A stretch of 64,000 nt of DNA from Reticulascus tulasneorum. Lineage: Eukaryota; Ascomycota; Sordariomycetes; Glomerellales; Reticulascaceae. The notes beneath the pieces were generated by a model that searched no databases, had not been told where the DNA came from, and saw only the letters and a program-made list of their open reading frames with translations. The stretch spans positions 496,001 to 560,000 of the forward strand of contig LSAX01000012.1 of the NCBI GenBank assembly GCA_001557505.1, written 5' to 3'. Positions 1 through 13,300 of this stretch are shown here, piece by piece. The position numbers were made by a program, and so were the translations under genes. The first letter of the stretch is position 1. Each line of letters opens with the position of its first letter.

Positions 1-1
1 C

Positions 2-3000
2 ACCGAGGACATCGGCAAACTCCTCACACAGCACGGCTTCCACCTCGTTGCGTGGGGCCACCCGTTCGGATACCGGCTTGCTTCTGGGTGCGATCTCGGC
101 TTTTCGAGCAAGCTGTTTCCGGTCGACCTTACCATTTGCATTAAGCGGCATCTGGTCTAGCACGATGATCCGAGCTGGGACCATGTACGATGGGAGCAGA
201 GCCTGTAGGTGCTCGCGAATCTGTGACTCGACCTGACGACCTTGTAGTCGCTGCAGTGGTCGGTTTGTGAGTGGGCCTGATGGCCGGGCGTGGCCGTCAG
301 TTGGAAACTGGAGTAGGACACGGGCGCCTTCTGGTGCGGGTGGATAATGATGGAAGACGGCATCGAGGGCGCCGTTCTGGTGCCTCTGCCGTGCCCAGCT
401 GATCTCCACACGGAATCCAGTTTCCTCGCCGACCTGCACGAGATCAGTTGCGGAAAGTGACGTGCAGCGACCGGCTGCATCGCGGACGGCCGACAGCCAG
501 GCTTCCCCGTCTAGCAAGCTCTGTGGATTCTCTCTGCCGCTGCCGTCGTCTTCTAGCGACTTGACAGTGTGATGTTCTATAATAGTCTTGCTATAAGGGA
601 TGTTGCCGACAGCGACGGCCTGTGCACCTGAAGAATTACGCAAAAGATGAAGCAGTTCCTTGCGGTCCATTTTGGCCAGTTCAAAGTCGACCCAGGCGTC
701 TGCTTCGATGGAGTGAACGGGTCGCGCTTGTTCTCCTGGACCCCGTATGTGCACGACGGCCGCGTAGCGGTAAGAGCTAAGCTCGTTCGTCGCTATCATT
801 CTCTTCGGCAGAATCTCGACGTGCTCGACATGACCAGACATCCGACTTGTTAGCCCTGTGAAGAAGGCTGGATCGACGAGCAGCTCTTCCTCACGTTCTT
901 CCAATTCTGCCATCTTTTGTCGGACACCATCTTTCGTCGCCTTTCTGCCTAGCGTATGTAGGGCCCTGGATGCGAGAAATTGCCTGTTGATTGCGTGGGA
1001 CCGCATGTCGCCGAAGAAGAGGCGTTTGACGCCTGGTATCTTGGCGAGGACGTCAATTACGTCAAACAAGTACTCCGGCGTGGGGAAGTACTGTGCCACG
1101 GAGTTGATCACCACCAAGTCTGGTCGAAGCCCCTCCAGCCGAGCCACGTCCATTGCTGTGCCGACGTGTATTTCGGCCTTGCTGGCAAGAGCCGGGATGG
1201 ACTTGATCGCGTCGGCGACGAACGTGGCCGCCGACCGTGAGGGCTCAAGGCCTACATAGCTCTGCAGCCCCTTGCTTCTCCCTAAATTGAAGAGCATCAT
1301 GCCCGTGCCGGTGCCGATTTCGAGCACATGGCCTGGTGGCTGGCTGTCCAGGAGCGTGTGCATAGTGTCGTCGAGCCACTCTCGCATCTCGCTCTTGTCA
1401 ATCGCGGTGCCGTCATACATGGATGTCCAGCCCATAAAGTCATTACCAATGGCAGAATCGCCGATGTCTTTAATGTCTGCATATGTGCTTGTCTCGAAGT
1501 GGTTCCCCCACCCTTCCACTTGGCTGCCGGCCTCGGCGTGCTCGAAGGACTCGTTGGCACTGGCTGCGACAAAGCCGACCATTTCCGGCCCCTGACCCTC
1601 TTGCATCCTGATAACCACGGCGGCGTCGCGCACAGCATCGTGGCGGAGCATGGCATGCTCCACCTCGGCCGGCTCAATGCGGTAGCCCCGGATCTTAATC
1701 TGCTGGTCCATGCGGCCAAAGAACTCGATCTGGCCGTCCTTGGGTCGGTACCGCACACGATCGCCCGTCCTGTATGCCCGGACGGATTCTCCGCTGATCG
1801 TCACCTGCACGAATCGGCCATAATCCAGGGCCTGATCCGTGTATCCTCGAGCCAGCCCATCTCCTGTGACGACCAACTCGCCCATCACGCCAAGAGGCAC
1901 GAGTTGCTGCTGTGGATCCATGATATAAGCACCGGAATTGCTCACGGCCTGCCCAATAGGAACTCCGTTCACATATGACTCGTCCTCCTCGATGTTATGG
2001 ATTGTACTAAGGATTCCGTTCTCAGTTGGGCCGTACGCATTGTAGACGCCGGTTCCAACGAGAGCTTGTGTCTGAATAGCGTCGCGTCTGTCAAATCGGT
2101 CGCCGGCAGCAAAGATAACATCTAGAGCACCGATTGCGGCAGGGATATTGGCCAAGCATTGCTTGAGCAGGGCTGGCGGAAGCATGGCCGCGCGGATCTG
2201 CTCCTGCGCAAACACAGCCTCGAGACTGCTGCTGTCTAAGGTGGTAAAATAGTCAATACATACCAGTGTCCCGCCGTTGAGCAACGGCGTATAGATCTCC
2301 CACATGGCGATATCAAATGCGATATTTGACAGATGCGCTACACGAGCTGATGCCGGCATCTTGGACACTACATTGCTTGTTTTCACGAGTCGTACAACGC
2401 TACGGTGCTCGACCATGACGCCCTTAGGCTTACCTGTTGATCCAGAGGTGAAGATGACAAATGCAAGACTTGTCGCGGAAGGTCGTGCGTCGGTGTCTGT
2501 GGTATCACCTGTAGTTGTAACTCCATGAATAGGATCATTTGGTTCGTGATGGCTTAAAGTATCCCCGATCCGGAGTAGCTCGACATCTGTAATCTTGATT
2601 CCTGGCGCTGGTACATCGGGGCCGAGCAGGACAAGCTTGTGTCCCTCAATGGAGGACAAGATGGCTTCGATACGAGCAGCCGGAACATTGACGTCGAGCG
2701 GTAGATAGGCGAGGTTCGCCTTGAGGATGCCGAAGAAGGCGACGATTGTCTGGCACGACCGAGGTGCCAGCACTCCAACAAGTGTCTCGGCTGCCATGTG
2801 CCGTCGGCGCAGCCATCTAGCTACCTCGTCTGATTCTCTATCCAGCTGGGCATAGGTAAGCCTCGAAGATGTGTCAGTGACGGCGATTGCGTCCGGACAA
2901 GCGGCGACCTGCTCTCGGAAGACTTCAACTACGCTAGACTCGCGAGGGTAGTCAGTGCGATCAATGTCGAGCAGCCCCATATCACGAAGCGCCGTCAGCC

Positions 3001-4345
3001 CTTGTGTGAGCGGTAGGGTCGCTATCGGCGCGTCAGGCTGATCGAGGGCCCGGCGTAGCACCTCTTGAAACACGGTGACCATGTTGCGGACCGTGTCGGG
3101 GTCGAAAAGGTCTGTCGCAAAAAGGACGCTGCCGCCGAGACGACTCGGCTCCTGGAATAGGTGGAACTCCAGATCAAACCGAGTCGATGCAGCTGACAAT
3201 ACTGGCTCTCCTAAGGCGCCCTCCAGTTGGATTTTACCAAGGTCTTGTTGAGAGTGTAGAGCAAACATGAGCTGTACCAACGGGTTCCGGGACGTGTCCC
3301 TTGACCCGGGGAGTAGTGCTGACACTATACGTTCGAAGGGCACGTCTTGGTTAGCAAATGCAGCTGTCGTTGTAGATCGAACCTGGCGTATTAGGGTTTC
3401 GAATGTATCGTCACTGTCGACAGTGATGCGCATGCATTGGGTGTTGACGAAGAAACCAATCAGATTTTCTAGCTCGGGCCGATTCCGGTTGGCGATGGGC
3501 GTACCAATGGTGGCGTCCTCAGAACCGGTAAGACGATAGTGAGTTGCGCGGAAGGCGGCGAGAAGCACGGCGAATGAGGTCGTCTGGTGGACTCGGCAGA
3601 ATGCTCGGAGGTTCTCGTATAGTGAACCGTCAATGACGAGCTGGACAACGCCGGCATTGCCAGACAGGACAGTCGGTCGTGGCAGGTCAGTGAGAAGCTC
3701 AGCGGGAGAGCTGTCGGCCAACTGTGTTGTCCAATACTCAAGCTGGCGCTCGTGCTCGGCCACCTGCTCGGCCTGCTTCTGCCACACGGCAAAGTCGCGG
3801 TACTGGATCGGAAGCGGGCTCACCTGCGACAGAGGATCGTGGCCTCGAAGGGCGGCAGCATAGAACTGATCCAGATCTTGCCGCAGGATATCGATAGACC
3901 AGCCATCGGAGATGATGTGGTGCATAACAATAGAGAGAATGTGGTCGTCATTTCCAAGTCGCAGCAGTGACACTCGCCACCCTGGTTCGGACGCCAGATC
4001 GAAGGGAGTGGTCTGTTCGTGCTGCAGCGACTGAAGGTAGCCGCCGTCTTGGTCGGTAGGCACATCGATCACTCTCAATCTTTCTGTGAGGCGCGAGTGG
4101 ACAACTTGGATGCCTACACCGTCCAGCTCTTCAAATGTGGTGCGGAGCGGCTCATGTCGCTGCTCTAGAGCAAGCACCGCAGAGGTAAGGGCTTCGATGC
4201 GAAGGGGTCCACGCATGCGCACCGCGAGCGGCATGAGATACCACGACGCACCGAGGTTGAGCTGATCCAGAAACCACAATCGGCCCTGGGCAAATGACTG
4301 CTCAACAGGTCCGGAGTATGGCGTGGGGAGGATGGGGCTGTGCGG
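2..4345 (-). other. Module w16: C-A-MT and start of T; N-methylated Val-like residue, cut by the window edge
   Basis: This is the last module before the edge. The C domain (about 2985-4345) has HHIISDG at 3902-3922. The A domain has [10 protein letters not shown] near 2418-2448, FDIAMWE at 2300-2314 and [10 protein letters not shown] near 2014-2046. The MT (about 255-1560) has LEIGTGTG at 1298-1324. A10 NGKVDRK lies near 130-155. Only the first residues of the T domain (ending EEFADVLG) are inside; the LGGHSL site lies beyond position 1. The code DIWMFAAILK is the w15 code with I at 236. Whether this is the last module before a cyclizing C domain or is followed by more modules cannot be seen. 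Confidence 0.93.
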
Positions 4346-7300
4346 TGTCGAACCGCGCCGGATGACAGCGGCGAGATCGGCGAGGACGGGCTGGTCGAAG
4401 ACGTCTTTGACCGACACACGAGCATCTAGCCGACGACTGATGCGGGCCGCAAGCTTCGTGGCCATGAGGGAGTGCCCGCCGAGATCAAAGAAGTTGTCGG
4501 TAACGCTGACCTCGACGCCGAGGACGTCAGCAAACTCCTCGCACAGCACGGCTTCCACCTCGTTGCGTGGGCCTACTCGTATAGATACCGGCTTGCCTCT
4601 GGGTGCGGTCTCAGCTTTTCGAGCAAGTTGTTTCCGGTCGAGCTTGCCATTTGCATTAAGTGGCATCTCGTCTAGCACGATGAGTTGAGCCGGGACCATG
4701 TAGGCGGGGAGCAGGTCCTGAAGTCGATGGCGGACCTGCCTTTCTACGAGCGTGTCAAAATGTTCTCGACTTTCTCGCTGGGCAATGAACTCATCCCGCC
4801 CGACAAGACTATCACTTTGTACCTTGATAAAGCCAACCAACTCCGGGCCCTGGTCGTCTTGCAGCCGGACAACAACGACAGCATCTCGCACTATATCGTC
4901 GCCGAGCATGGCATGCTCCACCTCGGCTGGTTCAATGCGGTGGCCGCGGATCTTGATCTGCTGATCCATGCGGCCAAAGAACTCGATCTGGCCGTCCTTG
5001 GGTCGGTATCTCGCGCGATCGCCTGTCCTGTATGCCCGGACGGTTTCTCCGTTAATTGTCACCTGCACGAATCGGCCAGAATCTAAGGCCGGATCTGTGT
5101 ATCCTCGCGCAAGCCCATCTCCCGTGACCACTAGCTCCCCCATCACACCAATAGGGACGAGTTGCTGCTGCGGATCCATGATGTAAGCGCCGGAATTGCT
5201 GACGGCCCTCCCAATGGGAACACCATTCACATATGGCTCATCCCCCTCAATGTTATAGATGGTACTAAGGATCGCGTTCTCAGTCGGACCGTACGCATTG
5301 TAGACGCCGGTTCCAACGAGAGCTTGTGTCTGGATCGCGTCGCGTCTGTCGAATCGATCACCAGCGGCGAAGATGACATCTAGGGCGCTGATTGTGGCAG
5401 GGATATTGGCCAAGCATTGTTTGAGCAGGGCTGGCGGAAGCATCGCCGCGCGGATTTGTTCCCGTGCGAACACAGCCTCGAGGCTGCTGCTGTCCAAGGT
5501 GGTAAAATAGTCAATGCATACCAGCGTCCCGCCGTTGAGCAACGGCGCGTAGATCTCCCACGTGGCGGCATCAAACGCAATGTTCGACAAATGCGCTACG
5601 CGAGCCGCTGCCGGCATCTTGGACACTACATTGCTTGTTTTCACGAGGCGCACAATACTGCGGTGCTCGATCATGACGCCCTTAGGCTTACCGGTCGATC
5701 CAGAGGTGAAAATGACATATGCAAGACTTGTCGCGGAAGGTTGTGCGACGCCGTCTGTGATATCATCTGTAGTGATAACCCCATTACTGACATCATTTGG
5801 TTCATGACGACTCAAAGTATCCCCGATCCGAAGCAGCTCGACGTCTGGACTCTCAATATCTGGTAATGTTACGTCCGGGCCGAGTAGGACAAGCTTATGT
5901 CCGTTAACAGCCGACAAGATGGCTTCGATACGAGCAGCCGGAACATTGACGTCAAGAGGTAGATAGGCGAGGTTCGCCTTGAGGATGCCGAAGAAGGCCA
6001 CGATTGTCTGGCACGACCGAGGTGCCAACACCCCGACAAGTGTCTCGGCTGCCATGTGCCGTCGGCGCAGCCATCTAGCTACCTCGTCTGATTCTCTATC
6101 CAGCTGGGCATAGGTAAGCCTCGAAGATGTGTCAGTGACGGCGATTGCGTCCGGACAAGCGGCGACCTGCTCTCGGAAGACTTCAACTACGCTAGACTCG
6201 CGTGGGTAGTCGGTGCAATCAATGTCGAGCAGCCCCATATCACGAAGCGCCGTCAGCCCTTGTGTGAGCGGTAGGGTCCCGATAGGCGCATCAGGCTGAT
6301 CGAGGGCCCGGCGTAGCACCTCTTGAAACACGGTGACCATGTTGCGGACGGTGTCGGGCTTGAAAATGTCTGTCGCATAAAGTACACTGCCGCCGAGACG
6401 AGCCGGCTCCTGGAATAGGTGGAACTCCAGATCAAACCGAGTCGATGCAGCTGATAGTATAGGCTCTCCTAAGACGCCCTTCAGTTGGATGTTGCCGAGG
6501 TTTTGTTGGGAGTGTAGAGCAAACATAAGCTGTACTAATGGGTTCCGGGACGTGTCCCTTGACCCGGGGAGTAATGCTGACACTATGCGTTCGAAAGGGA
6601 CGTCTTGGTTGGCAAATGCAGCTGTCGTTGTAGATCGGACCTGGCGTATTAGAGTTTCGAATGTATCATCACTATCGACGGTGATGCGCATGCATTGGGT
6701 GTTGACGAAGAATCCAATCAGATTTTCTAGCTCGGGCCGATTCCGGTTGGCGATGGGCGTACCTACGGTGGCGTCTTCGGCACCGGTAAGACGATAGTGG
6801 GTGGCGCGGAATGCGGCGAGAAGCACGGCGAATGAGGTCGTCTGGTGGACTCGGCAGAATGCTCGGAGGTTCTCGTATAGTGAACCGTCAATGACGAGCT
6901 GTACGACACCAGCATTGCCAGACAGGACAGTCGGCCGTGGTAGGTCAGTCAGAAGCTCGGCCGGAGAGCTGTCGGCCAACTGTGTTGACCAATACTCAAG
7001 CTGGCGCTCGTGCTCGGCCACCTGCTCGGCCTGCTTCTGCCATACGGCAAAGTCGCGGTACTGGATAGGAAGCGGGCTCACCTGCGACAGAGGATCGTGG
7101 CCTCGAAGGGCGACAGCATAGAACTGATCCAGCTCTTGTCGCAGGATATCCAATGACCATCCGTCATAGATGATGTGATGTATAACGATGGAGAGGATGT
7201 AGTCTTCATTTCCAAGTCGCAGAAGTAACACCCGCCACCCTGGTTCGGACGCCAGATCGAAGGGAGTGGTCTGCTCATGCTGCAGCGACTGGAGGTAGCC

Positions 7301-10300
7301 GCCGTCTTGGTCGGTTGGCACGTCGATCACTCTCAATTTCTCTGTCAGGCGTGAGTGAACAACTTGGACGCCGACGCCGTCCCGCTCTTCGAATGTGGTG
7401 CGGAGCGTCTCGTGGCGCTGCTCCAGAGCGAGAACCGCAGAGGTAAGGGCTTCAATGCGAAGCGGACCGCGCATGCGCACCGCGAGCGGCATGAGATACC
7501 ACGACGCACCGAGGTTGAGCTGATCCAGGAACCACAATCGGCCCTGGGCAAATGACTGCTCAACAGGTCCGGAGTATGGCGTGGGGAGGATGGGGCTGTG
7601 CGGTGTCGAACCGCGCCGGATGACAGCGGCGAGATCGGCGAGGACGGGCTGGTCGAAGACGTCTTTGACCGACACACGAGCATCTAGCCGACGACTGATG
7701 CGAGCCGCAAGCTTCGTGGCCATGAGGGAATGCCCGCCGAGATCAAAGAAGTTGTCGGTGACGCTGACCTCGAGACCAAGTATGTCGGCAAACTCCTCAC
7801 ACAGCACGGCTTCCACCTCGTTGCGTGGGGCCACCCGTTCGGATACCGGCTTACTTCTGGGTGCGATCTCGGCTTTTCGAGCAAGCTGTTTCCGGTCGAC
7901 CTTACCATTTGCATTAAGCGGCATCTGGTCTAACACGATGATCCGAGCAGGGATCATGTACGATGGGAGCAGAGCCTGTAGGTGCTCGCGAATCTGTGTC
8001 TCGACCTGGCGGCCTTGTAGCCTCTGCAGTGGTCGGTTTGTGAGTAGGCCCGATGGCCGGGCGTGGCCGTCGGTTGGAAACTGGATCAAGACACGGGCGC
8101 CTTCTGGTGCGGGTGGATAATGATGGAAGACGGCATCGAGGGCGCCGTTATTGTGCCACTGGCGGGCCCAGCTGATCTCTACACGGAATCCGGCCTCTTC
8201 GGCAACCTGTACGAGGTCGGTTGCAGACAGCGACGCACATCGGCCTGCTTTATTGCGGACGGCGGAGAGCCAGGCTTCCCCATCTAGTAGGCTCTGTACA
8301 TCGTCTCTATTGCTGCCGTCGTCATCTAGCGACTTGATAATATGGTTCTCTATCATAGTCTTCCTATAAGGGATGTTGCCGACTGCGACGGCCTGAGAGC
8401 CTGGGGACTTCTGCAGAAGATGAAGGAGTGCCTGGCGGCTCATCTTGGTCTGTTCAAAGTCGACCCAGGCGTCTGCTTCGATGGAGTGCACATGTCGAGC
8501 TTGTTCTTCTGGACCCCGTATGTGTAATACGGCCGCGTAGCGGTAAGAGCTAAGCTCGTTCGTCGCCATCATTCTCTTCGGCAGAATCTCGACGTGCTCG
8601 ACATGACCCGCCAGCCGACTTGTTAGCCCTGTGAAGAAGGCCGGATCGACGAGCAGCTCCTCTTCACGTTCTTCCAATTCTGCCATCTTCTGCCGGACGC
8701 CAGCTTTTGTTGCCTTTCCGCCTAGCGTATGTAGGGCCCTGGATGCGAGAAACTGCCTGTTAATTGCGTGGGACCGCATGTCGCCGAAGAAGAGGCGCTT
8801 AACGCCTGGTACCTTGGCGAGGACGTCAATTACGTCAAACAAATACTCCGGCGTGGGGAAGTACTGTGCCACGGAGTTGATCACCACCAAGTCTGGTCGA
8901 AGCCCCTCCAGCCGAGCCACGTCCATTGCTGTGCCGACGTGTATTTCGGCCTTGCCGGCAAGAGCCGGGATGGACTTGATCGCGTCGGCGACGAACGTGG
9001 CCGCCGACCGAGAGGGTTCGAGACCTACGTAGCTCTGTAGCCCTTTGCTTCTCCCTAAATTGAAAAGCACCATGCCGGTGCCGGTGCCGATTTCAAGCAC
9101 GTGGCCAGGGGGCTGCCCGTCAAGGAGAGCATGCATAGTGTCGTCGAGCCACTCTCGCATCTCGCTCTTGTCAATCGCGGTGCCGTCATACATGGATGTC
9201 CAGCCCATGAAGTCACTACCAATGGCAGAATCGCTGATTTCTTTAATGTCTGCATATGTGCTTGTTTCGAAGTGGTTCTCCCACCCTTCCACCTGGCTGC
9301 CGGCCTCGGCGTGCTCGAAGGACTCGTTGGCACTGGCTGCGACAAAGCCGACCATTTCCGGCTCCTGATCATCTTGCATCCGGACAACTACGGCAGCATC
9401 ACGTACAGTGTCGTGGCGGAGCAAGGCATGCTCCACCTCGGCTGGCTCAATGCGGTGGCCGCGGATCTTGATTTGCTGATCCATGCGGCCAAAGAATTCG
9501 ATCTGGCCGTCCTTGGGTCGGTACCGCACACGATCGCCCGTCTTGTATGCGCGGACGGATTTTCCGTTAATTGTCACCTGCACGAAGCGGCCATGGTCTA
9601 AGATTGGATCCATGTATCCTCGAGCAAGCCCATCTCCCGTGACGACTAGCTCGCCCATCACGCCAACGGGGACAAGTTGCTGCTGAGGATCCATTATATA
9701 GGCACCAGAATTGCTCACGGCCCTCCCAATGGGAACACCGTTCACATGTGACTCATCTTCTCCAATGTTGTAGATCGTACTGAGGATTGTGTTTTCGGTC
9801 GGACCATACGCGTTGTAGACGCCAGACCCAACAAGGGCTTGCGTCTGGATCGCGTCGCGTCTGTCGAATCGATCTCCGGCGGCGAAGATGACATCTAGAG
9901 CGCCGATTGTGGCAGGGATATTGGCCAAGCATTGTTTGAGCAAGGCTGGCGGAAGCATGGCCGCGCAGATTTGTTCCCGTGCAAACACAGCCTCGAGGCT
10001 GCTGCTGTCCAAGGTGGTAAAATATTCAATACATACCAGCGTCCCGCCGTTGAGCAACGGCGCGTAGATCTCCCACGTGGCGGCATCGAACGCAATGTTG
10101 GACAAATGCGCTACGCGAGCCGCTGCCGGCATCTTGGACACTACATTGCTTGTTTTCACGAGGCGCACAATACTGCGGTGCTCGACCATGACGCCCTTAG
10201 GCTTACCGGTCGATCCAGAGGTGAAAATGACATATGCAAGACTTGACGCGGAAGGTCGTGCGACGGCGACTGTGGCATTATCTGTAGTTGTAACTCCATT

Positions 10301-13300
10301 ACTAACATCATTTGGCGTGTGATTGCTTAAAGTATCCCCGATCCGGAGCAGCTCAACGTCTGGAATCTGTATATCTGGTGCTGGTACATCCGGGCCGAGC
10401 AGGACAAGCTTGTGTCCACCAACGGCCGACAAGATGGCTTCGATACGAGCAGCTGGAACATTGACGTCGAGCGGCAGATAGGCCAGGTTCGCCTTGAGGA
10501 TGCCGAGGAAGGCGACAATTGTCTGACACGACCGAGGCGCCAACACCCCGACAAGTGTCTCGGCTGCCATGTGACGCCGGCGCAGCCAACCAGCCACCTC
10601 GTCAGATTGTCGGTCAAGCTGAGCATAAGTAAGCCGCGAGGATAAGTCGGTGACGGCGATTGCGTCTGGACAAGCGGCGACCTGCTCTCGGAAGACTTCA
10701 ACTACGCTTGAGTCGCGTGGGTAGTCGGTGCGCTCAATGTCGAGCAGCCCCATATCGCGAAGCTCTGTTAGTCCATCCGTCAGTGGGAGCGCTGCAATCC
10801 GAATCTGAGGCTGATCGAGGGCCCGGCGTAGCACCTCCTGAAAGACGGTAACCATGCTGCGGACGGTGTCGGGCTCGAAAAGGTCTGTCGCAAAAAGTAC
10901 ACTGCCACCAAGGCAACCCACGTCTTGGAACAGGTGGAATTCTAAATCGAACCGAGTCGAGGAAGCCGTCAATAAGGGCTCTCCTACAACGCCATCTAAA
11001 CGGAATCTGCCAAGGTTTTGTTGCGAGTGTAGAGCAAACATGAGCTGTACCAACGGGTTCCGGGACGTGTCCCTTGACCCAGGGACTAGTGCTGACACTA
11101 TACGTTCGAAGGGGACATCTTGGTTAGCAAATGCAGCTGTCGTTGTAGATCGAACCTGGCGTATTAGAGTTTCGAATGTATCATCACTATCGACGGTGAT
11201 GCGCATGCATTGGGTGTTGACGAAGAAACCAATCAAATTTTCCAGCTCGGGCCGATTCCGGTTGGCGATAGGCGTACCAATGGTGGCGTCCTCAGAACCG
11301 GTAAGACGATAGTGGGTGGCGCGGAATGCGGCAAGCAGCACGGCGAACGAGGTCGTCTGGTGGACTCGGCAGAATGTTCGAAGGTTCTCGTACAACGAAC
11401 CGTCAATGACCAGCTGAACAACCCCGGCACTGCCAGACAGAACAGTCGGCCGTGGCAGGTCAGTGAGAAGCTCGGCCGGAGAGCTGTCGGCCAACTGTGT
11501 TGTCCAGTACTCGAGCTGACGCTCGTGCTCGGCCACCTGCTCGGCCTGCTTTTGCCACACAGAAAAGTCGCGGTACTGGATAGGGAGCGGTCTCACCTGC
11601 GACAGAGGGTCATGACCCCGAAGCGCTGTAGTATAGAACTGGTCCAGCTCTTGACGCAGGATATCCAAGGACCAGCCATCGGAGATGATGTGGTGCATGA
11701 CGATGGAGAGGATGTGGTCATCTTTTCCTAGCCGCAGCAGTGACACCCTCCAACCTGGTTCGGACGCCAGATCGAAGGGAGTGGTCTGTTCATGCTGCAG
11801 CGACTGGAGGTAGCCGCCGTCTTGGTCGGTTGGCACGTCGATCACTCTCAATTTCTCTGTGAGGCGTGAGTGAACAACTTGGACGCCAACGCCGTCCCGC
11901 TCTTCGAATGTGGTGCGGAGCGTCTCGTGGCGCTGCTCCAGAGCGAGAACCGCAGAGGTAAGGGCGTCGACACGAAGCGGACCGCGCATGCGCACTGCAA
12001 GCGGCATGAGATACCACGACGCACCGAGGTTGAGCTGATCTAGGAACCACAAACGGCCCTGGGCGAATGATTGCTCGACATATCCGGAGTATGGCGTGGG
12101 GAGGATGGGACTGTGCGGAGTCGAACCGCGCCGAATGACGGCGGCGAGATCAGCGAGGACTGGTTGGTCGAAGACGTCTTTGACGGACACGCGTGCATCT
12201 AGCCGGCGGCTGATGCGGGCCGCGAATTTCGTGGCCATAAGGGAGTGTCCTCCAAGATCAAAGAAACTGTCGGTGACACCGACCTCAACGCCGAGGATGT
12301 CGGCAAACTCCTCGCATAGCATGGCTTCCACCTCGTTGCGCGGGGCCACGCGTGCAGACCGTGACGCTTCACCTTTTGGCACCGCCTGGGCCCTTCGAGT
12401 CAGCTCTTTACGGTCAACTTTGCCGTTTGCATTGAGGGGCATCTTGTCTAGCACTACGATCCGAGCCGGAACCATGTATGATGGAAGGACGTTCTGTAAG
12501 CGGTTGCGTATTCTTTTTTCAGTTTGCATTGCAAATTCTTCCCTCCAACTTTCAGGGTCAACGGCAGCGTGAATTTGCATCCAATCCTTCTTGATCGATT
12601 CGTCGGTCCAGACTTCAGCGAAACCAAACATTTCCGGCTCCTGGTCGTCTTGCATCCGGACGACCACGGCAGCATCACGCACTGTGTCTTCGCGGAGCAT
12701 AGCCTGTTCTACCTCAGCTGGCTCTATGCGGTGGCCGCGGATCTTGACCTGCTGGTCCATGCGACCAAAGAACTCGATCTGGCCGTCTTTGGGTCGGTAT
12801 CGTGCTCGATCGCCCGTCCTGTATGCCCGCACGAGCTGGCCATGTATGGCGACCTTAATAAAACGGTTCACATCAATCGTCGGATCAGTGTAACCACGAG
12901 CCAGCCCATCTCCCGTGACGACCAGCTCGCCCATGACCCCGACGGGAACTAGCTGCTGGTGCGGGTCCATAATGTATACCCCAGAGCTGCTGACGGCTCG
13001 ACCGATCGGCACGCCATTCACATACGACTCGTCATCCCCGACATTGTAGATGGTACTGAAAGTTGTGTTTTCCGTTGGTCCGTAGACATGGCAAAAAGTG
13101 TGTCGAACTAGTTGCTGGGCCTTTAAGGCATCTTGTGGTCGCATTTTCTCACCTCCAGCAAGCAGTAACGATAGTCCGGTAATAAGGGACGGTATTTCGT
13201 CCAAATATTGTTTCAGGAGAGCCGTCGTTAAGAATGCAGCTCGGATATCCTCTCTCGAAAAGACTTGGGCCAGACTAGAAGGATCTAGAACAGTGAGGTG

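Noticed and set aside
2..4345. A terminal thioesterase or cyclizing C domain after w16, or an initiation module before w1
   Set aside because: Both would lie outside the window. Nothing inside has GxSxG thioesterase or reductase features, so no claim can be made about termination or initiation.
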